This document shows, in pieces, positions 60,001 to 64,000 of a DNA stretch of 64,000 bases. The position numbers and the translations under genes were made by a program. This DNA comes from Erythrophleum ivorense (lineage: Eukaryota > Streptophyta > Magnoliopsida > Fabales > Fabaceae), in NCBI GenBank assembly GCA_026724425.1, contig JAIUCV010001287.1, positions 1 through 64,000 on the forward strand, given 5' to 3'. The notes under the pieces were generated by a model that saw only the letters and a list, made by a program, of their open reading frames with translations, searched no databases and was not told where the DNA came from. The first letter of the stretch is position 1, and the number at the start of each line of letters is the position of its first letter.

Positions 60001-61395
60001 TGTGTCTTACTGCCTGTGTAAGCACAGAGACCCCACGGTCCGTTTTCCATTTTACACGACCCAATCATATTTGATATGAATTATCGTGTCACCAAAATCA
60101 TATTTTTAATTTTTATAGTTAATTAAGGGCTAAGACTCGGCTCCATTGCCTTGTTATTTACACGACCCAATAACATTAGCTAAAAACGCCATTATTGCCA
60201 TGTCCCCGGCTTAATGAAGTGGTTTTATTCTTCGCCAGATATCATAATCACCCTCCAATAGCAAAGAAATAAGTAACCCGACACTAATGACAAAGGTGGA
60301 ATGATATACAAACAAAGAAAGGAAAGGAAAGAAACAAAAGATGGAAACTGTAGATATGGGCTACGATCCATCTGGAATGACTGTCACCGACTTTTCTGCG
60401 ATCGGGAGTTGCCTCACGCGCCATGCAATGGCGTGCATATAGTTTTATATTACATATTTTTGTGTAAGAGAGAAGGTTTATGTCAGTCCTCAATCATGAG
60501 TCTATGTAGAACGTATTCGGCAGTAGGGTCAGCCATTAATTCTCAATTTTAATGCCGAGTCCCCATCCCTTCCCTGCTGCCTACTCATATCAAATAAATG
60601 ACAAAAAGAAAATAATGTTTGAACTGAAAATTAGGCAAACGGTGGGAGGAGGCAGAGGCATGCACAAGGCCATGGAATTGAAATGAAATCTCATCACCCA
60701 GCTGGTAATCTATAATAATAGAGATGAGCTTGGCCTGCGTTATCTCCGCCTCGGATACAGAAAAAACCACTTCAAATTATAAAATTAAAAGGACAAAGAC
60801 TTGCTTTTCCTGCCATATATAATCTCAAGAGAAACTGTTGAGTGTTGATACCGAGTATGAATACAAAGCATTGGTTATCAAATCAAAAGGGATAGGTTCA
60901 AGAAATTATTGGACCTCAATGTAATGGAAAGATAAGAAACCCTAGAGGCTAAACCCGATTCTAAGCACAAACAGACTACAAATCCACTCAACGTGTGAGA
61001 AAAAATAAAGCTTTCATGATCATCAACGACTCTGGTGAACTGAGAGAAAATAACTTAAAGAAGGGAGGAAAATAGGGAGGAAAAGGGAGGCAGGCAAGAG
61101 AGGGAAAGTAGGGTTTCCAAGAGCAGCGTCAGCAACAGATGTCCCCTTACAAACAGGTTGATCCGACAGCAGGATCCTGCAGAATAGATGAAGAACATCA
61201 ACAATATAGTTCTTGTTAATGATGTTTTTCCTTTTTTTTTTTTCCTTCAGAAAATAATAGGTAGAGTAGAAGGAGCTTTGTGTACTTGGTGCTGCTTTAC
61301 CTTTGAAGTATACATGAGAGAGTATGATATATATATATATATATATATATGACAAAAGAAAAGAGAGATAGATCAAGAGGGCTTTACAAAGAGAA
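57055..61395. other. Long intergenic region between RopGEF remnant and MIR394
   Basis: No protein gene is supported. There is a foldback element at about 57747-57945 and a poly(A) run at 58712-58731. The patch at 59280-59720 is GC-richer but has no domain. The (AT)n run at 61327-61350 lies just past the miRNA hairpin. Because MIR394 is on the minus strand, the 3' part of its primary transcript should run leftwards into about 60.5-61.4 kb. Confidence 0.55.
57747..57945. repeat. AT-rich foldback MITE-like element
   Basis: The left arm (ggtttagaatttttaaatatgg ... ttttaactgtaaaaaaa) is matched by the reverse complement of the right arm (ggttataaattttaaatatga ... attaattgtaaaaaaatt). The long arms lie around a short (TA)n centre, and nearly the whole element can fold on itself. 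Confidence 0.6.
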
Positions 61396-61490
61396 GCGAG
61401 CAGAGCTCAGTTGGCAGTATGCCCACCTCCGCGGTGGACAAATTGAGAGAGATGGTGGAGGTGGACAGAATGCCAACAAACTCTGTAAGC
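61396..61490 (-). ncRNA. MIR394: MIR394 microRNA precursor
   Basis: Read on the minus strand, 61476 to 61457 is TTGGCATTCTGTCCACCTCC, identical to plant miR394 as I know it. A 28-base loop is followed by AGGTGGGCATACTGCCAACT (61428 to 61409), the known star type. Guide and star pair with three mismatches or wobbles and leave 2-base 3' overhangs at both ends, as Dicer-like products do. The lower stem continues (CAGAG with CTCTG). miR394 represses the F-box gene LCR (LEAF CURLING RESPONSIVENESS) and acts in shoot meristem maintenance, leaf shape and stress responses. The promoter should lie to the right (above 61500); no clear TATA box was chosen. Confidence 0.96.
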
Positions 61491-61495
61491 ATCCC

Positions 61496-64000
61496 CTTGT
61501 TAAACCCACTTGAAACACAGAAGCCCTTCAAACACCAAACGCAAGGCATACACAGAGCGAGCCAGTGCAGGAAGAAACGCTGATTGGGATTTGGCAGAAA
61601 GGGGTAGATGGATATGTTGCTATTTAAGATGTCAAGGGAGCTTCACAGTAAATATGAGAGAGAATAGGGAGGAGGTGGGTGTCATTAATAAATGTAAAAA
61701 TAATACATTAAATTAATTAGTTAATTAGTAGAAAAGAAAAGTGAAGGAGACGTAGTTGCAGACTCAAAAGATTGACAAGCAATCAAACTGGATGGTTCAT
61801 TCCTGAGACTGAGAAGGGCATATTTAGAAGGATCAAAGGATCATCATACTTATTCTTTCTCCCTCGTTCTTGATGAAAAACTGAACCCCCACTCTTCTAG
61901 TCTTTTCCCCCTCTCATTACCCCTTTCCCTTAATCCCTGTTCACACCCTCGATTTTGATGCACACATAACCCGCTCGTCTCTCTGCTTGCTTGGTTAACT
62001 ATGGCAAGCATAATTGTGTTCGCTTCCTAACCTTCAAAAATGAATTGACAAATATCTATCCAGCCAAAATCAATTTTAGCCCACAACGAAAATAAGTAAT
62101 TAAGGAATTTCTCTGATATGAAGGTCGCGCATTAAAAGCATTCTATGGGATATAAAATTTATTTCAAAAGGACAATCTTTGACCTCTTCACTCCAGGAGT
62201 AACAGGTGGCAGATTAATTAGCTCGCTTAACCGTTCAAGTTGGAACGATCGTAGATTGTTTCAGTGCATCTTAACCATGTATCATGCATGTATAAAAGTT
62301 CTTATAGGTTCTTTTCTTATTTGTGCACTGTAATCAGTTTCAAATTTAAGTTATGCGCTAATATATATAAAGTTCATACTCCCATAGCTTTTGAGAAAAT
62401 TGTCATTGATATGATGCTTTTAATTATTTATAGGATTATTTTTTTTTAACCAGATGCAAACAGACCAAAATATTTAATGTAAGTGTTGACCATATTTGTA
62501 AAATGATTTATAGAATTAATTACAATGAGTTTAGGTTGATTCCCCCAGACAAATTTATCAACAATTTAAAGTGATAATCGGAATATAAAAGTTTCGGGAT
62601 ATAAATATAGAGTGTAAACCATTAAATGCACGATCAATTCATTATAATAGAAAACTAAAATGCGAAATAATGCCTCTCAAATTAATCCATATTCGCTTTC
62701 CGCTTGGAGATGTGGGAATAAAAAGTCCAAACGAGTGGAACAGAATATATACAGTAATTAAGAATAAGCCCCGCAATCTACAAGTTCTTTTATTCACGAG
62801 AGGTTAATTTTATGTTACTTCCAGTCTCATGTATATATAAAAGATTTTTTTAAGATTTTATTTAATTTAAAATGTAAAAAATAAATTATTAATATATAAT
62901 ATTTTAATTATACTTTCTATTAAATGAGTCTTTTTAAATTATGAGGAATACTTGTTATTAATTTTGTTAAAAAAATATATACATTAAATAGAAGTATTAT
63001 TAAAAAATAACTTTTATTTGGGATAAATTAAAAAAATTAATTATTTTTAATTAATTTTTTTAATTCTTGTGAATTAATTATGTGTTTATTATATATAAGG
63101 TTAAAAATAGTATTTTTTTTATGAACAAACAAAGAATAACTTATAATTCCTAATTAAAAATAAAATATTGAATACTTGTGTCCAACTGAATTTTCAACTT
63201 GATCAATTGTCTTGGCTGACTTCATGCAAGGTGAACGGTTTCAACATATTTTAGAACTACTCTCCTAAGTCTTAAGGCTTGTTTGTTTTTTTGTTTTTAG
63301 AATAATTTTTTATTTTTAAAAATAAAAAAATTTGTTTGACAATATATTTTTTAATAGAATGTTTTGTAAAATAAAAAAATAAAATTTTATTTTCGAAAAT
63401 AAAAAATTAAAATATTTTTTAGATATTTTGTAATTTTTATTCTGTAAAATAAAAAGTTATTTTTTAGAATAATGATTCAAATAAAATTTTTAATTTTTTT
63501 ATTCTCAAAATTTATTTTAAAAAAATATATTTTAAAAATATTAAAACAAAAATAGAATCAACAGTACCTTACTTTTCCGTTCTCAGAAATCAAAGGAGAC
63601 GCTAAGTTAATGAACGAGAGGGACCATGTGACAGAGTTAGGTGGATTAAAACTCCAAACCCTGTTTACATCCTGGCATGATCCGAAAAGCACAGGAGGTG
63701 ATCGTTTATCATTCAATGCCTGTACACGTAGTCCTATCCGTTTAGGAATTATTTCATTAAATTAGTTTATTTATTTCACACCCACACATAAAATTTATTT
63801 ATGTTTTCACTGGGCAAGTGTTTTTTAACTTAAATTACATTGTACATAAAATAATTAATTCTGCAAACACCACGAGTAATATTGGTTTCCCCGTTTATAA
63901 ACTGGCGCTTCACTTTGGATGCCTTAAAGGAAGTTATGGGAATAAGGAAATGCTTGTTTCTTCATATGGTCTGTTCTAAGAAAAATACATATGTAGGCCA
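61496..64000. other. Spacer beyond MIR394
   Basis: The part nearest MIR394 (61500-62100) is not very AT-rich and probably holds its promoter. Further right it is AT-rich, with a Stowaway-like MITE (62818-63110) and a weak foldback at about 63275-63570 (ends gcttgtttgttttttt and, in reverse complement, ctgttgattctatttttg). No protein gene is supported. Confidence 0.55.
62818..63110. mobile_element. Stowaway-like MITE, third copy of the family
   Basis: It begins CTTCCAGTCTCATGTATATA, ends ataaggttaaaaatag, and is flanked by TA on both sides (62816-62817 and 63111-63112). Its 293-bp length matches the 297-bp copy at 38469. Shared core blocks include aatttaaaatgtaaaaaataaatta and the closing tattatatataagg. 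Confidence 0.8.

Noticed and set aside
61023..61376. Minus-strand 117-codon frame downstream of MIR394
   Set aside because: Low-complexity residues from the (AT)n run and poly-T; possibly transcribed with the primary miRNA but not a convincing protein.
61510..61716. Plus-strand frame next to MIR394
   Set aside because: No homology; it lies in the presumed MIR394 promoter on the other strand.

Overview
The window is nuclear DNA of a flowering plant, almost certainly a eudicot. It has long AT-rich spacers, GT-AG introns, plant-only gene families (SKU5-similar multicopper oxidase, RopGEF with a PRONE domain, MIR394) and typical plant transposons (Copia, Tourist, Stowaway, LINE). The species cannot be fixed from the sequence alone. 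I found no bacterial-type operon, CRISPR array, rRNA or tRNA gene.

Layout, left to right. 1-4.0 kb: AT-rich spacer. 4.0-8.7 kb (+): an 8-exon SKU5-similar (SKS) gene with a one-base frameshift at the exon 4/5 junction. 8.7-14.8 kb: spacer with foldback elements, two side-by-side Tourist-like MITEs with TAA target duplications and a dead LINE RNase H remnant. 14.8-21.4 kb (+): CCT2, the beta subunit of the cytosolic chaperonin, 11 coding exons, 527 aa, intact. 23.0-31.6 kb (+): ECH2, peroxisomal enoyl-CoA hydratase 2, whose fourth intron holds a decayed antisense Copia retrotransposon (24485-28844). 31.6-39.0 kb: spacer with two copies of a 2.28-kb direct repeat, one carrying a Stowaway-like MITE that the other lacks. 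39.0-45.9 kb (+): PUS10 pseudouridine synthase, 15 exons, with an internal 134-bp tandem duplication over the start of exon 3. 47.4-51.9 kb (-): prolyl oligopeptidase, 12 exons, 731 aa, intact, facing PUS10 tail to tail. Upstream of it lies a three-copy tandem repeat that supplies possible extra start codons. 54.5-57.1 kb (+): a RopGEF pseudogene with a nonsense codon in the PRONE domain and a lost splice acceptor. 61.4-61.5 kb (-): a MIR394 hairpin. The rest is spacer with MITEs.

The genes are separate housekeeping and developmental loci, not one pathway: chaperonin folding, peroxisomal unsaturated fatty-acid oxidation, RNA pseudouridylation, peptide cleavage, Rho-of-plants signalling and miR394 control of its F-box target. 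What unites them is position. From memory, SKS5, ECH2, a prolyl oligopeptidase and MIR394B lie together in Arabidopsis (about At1g76160 down to At1g76135), so this looks like an old conserved block with CCT2, PUS10 and RopGEF interspersed. Exon borders below were set by reading phase, splice dinucleotides and remembered family sequence. No alignment was run.
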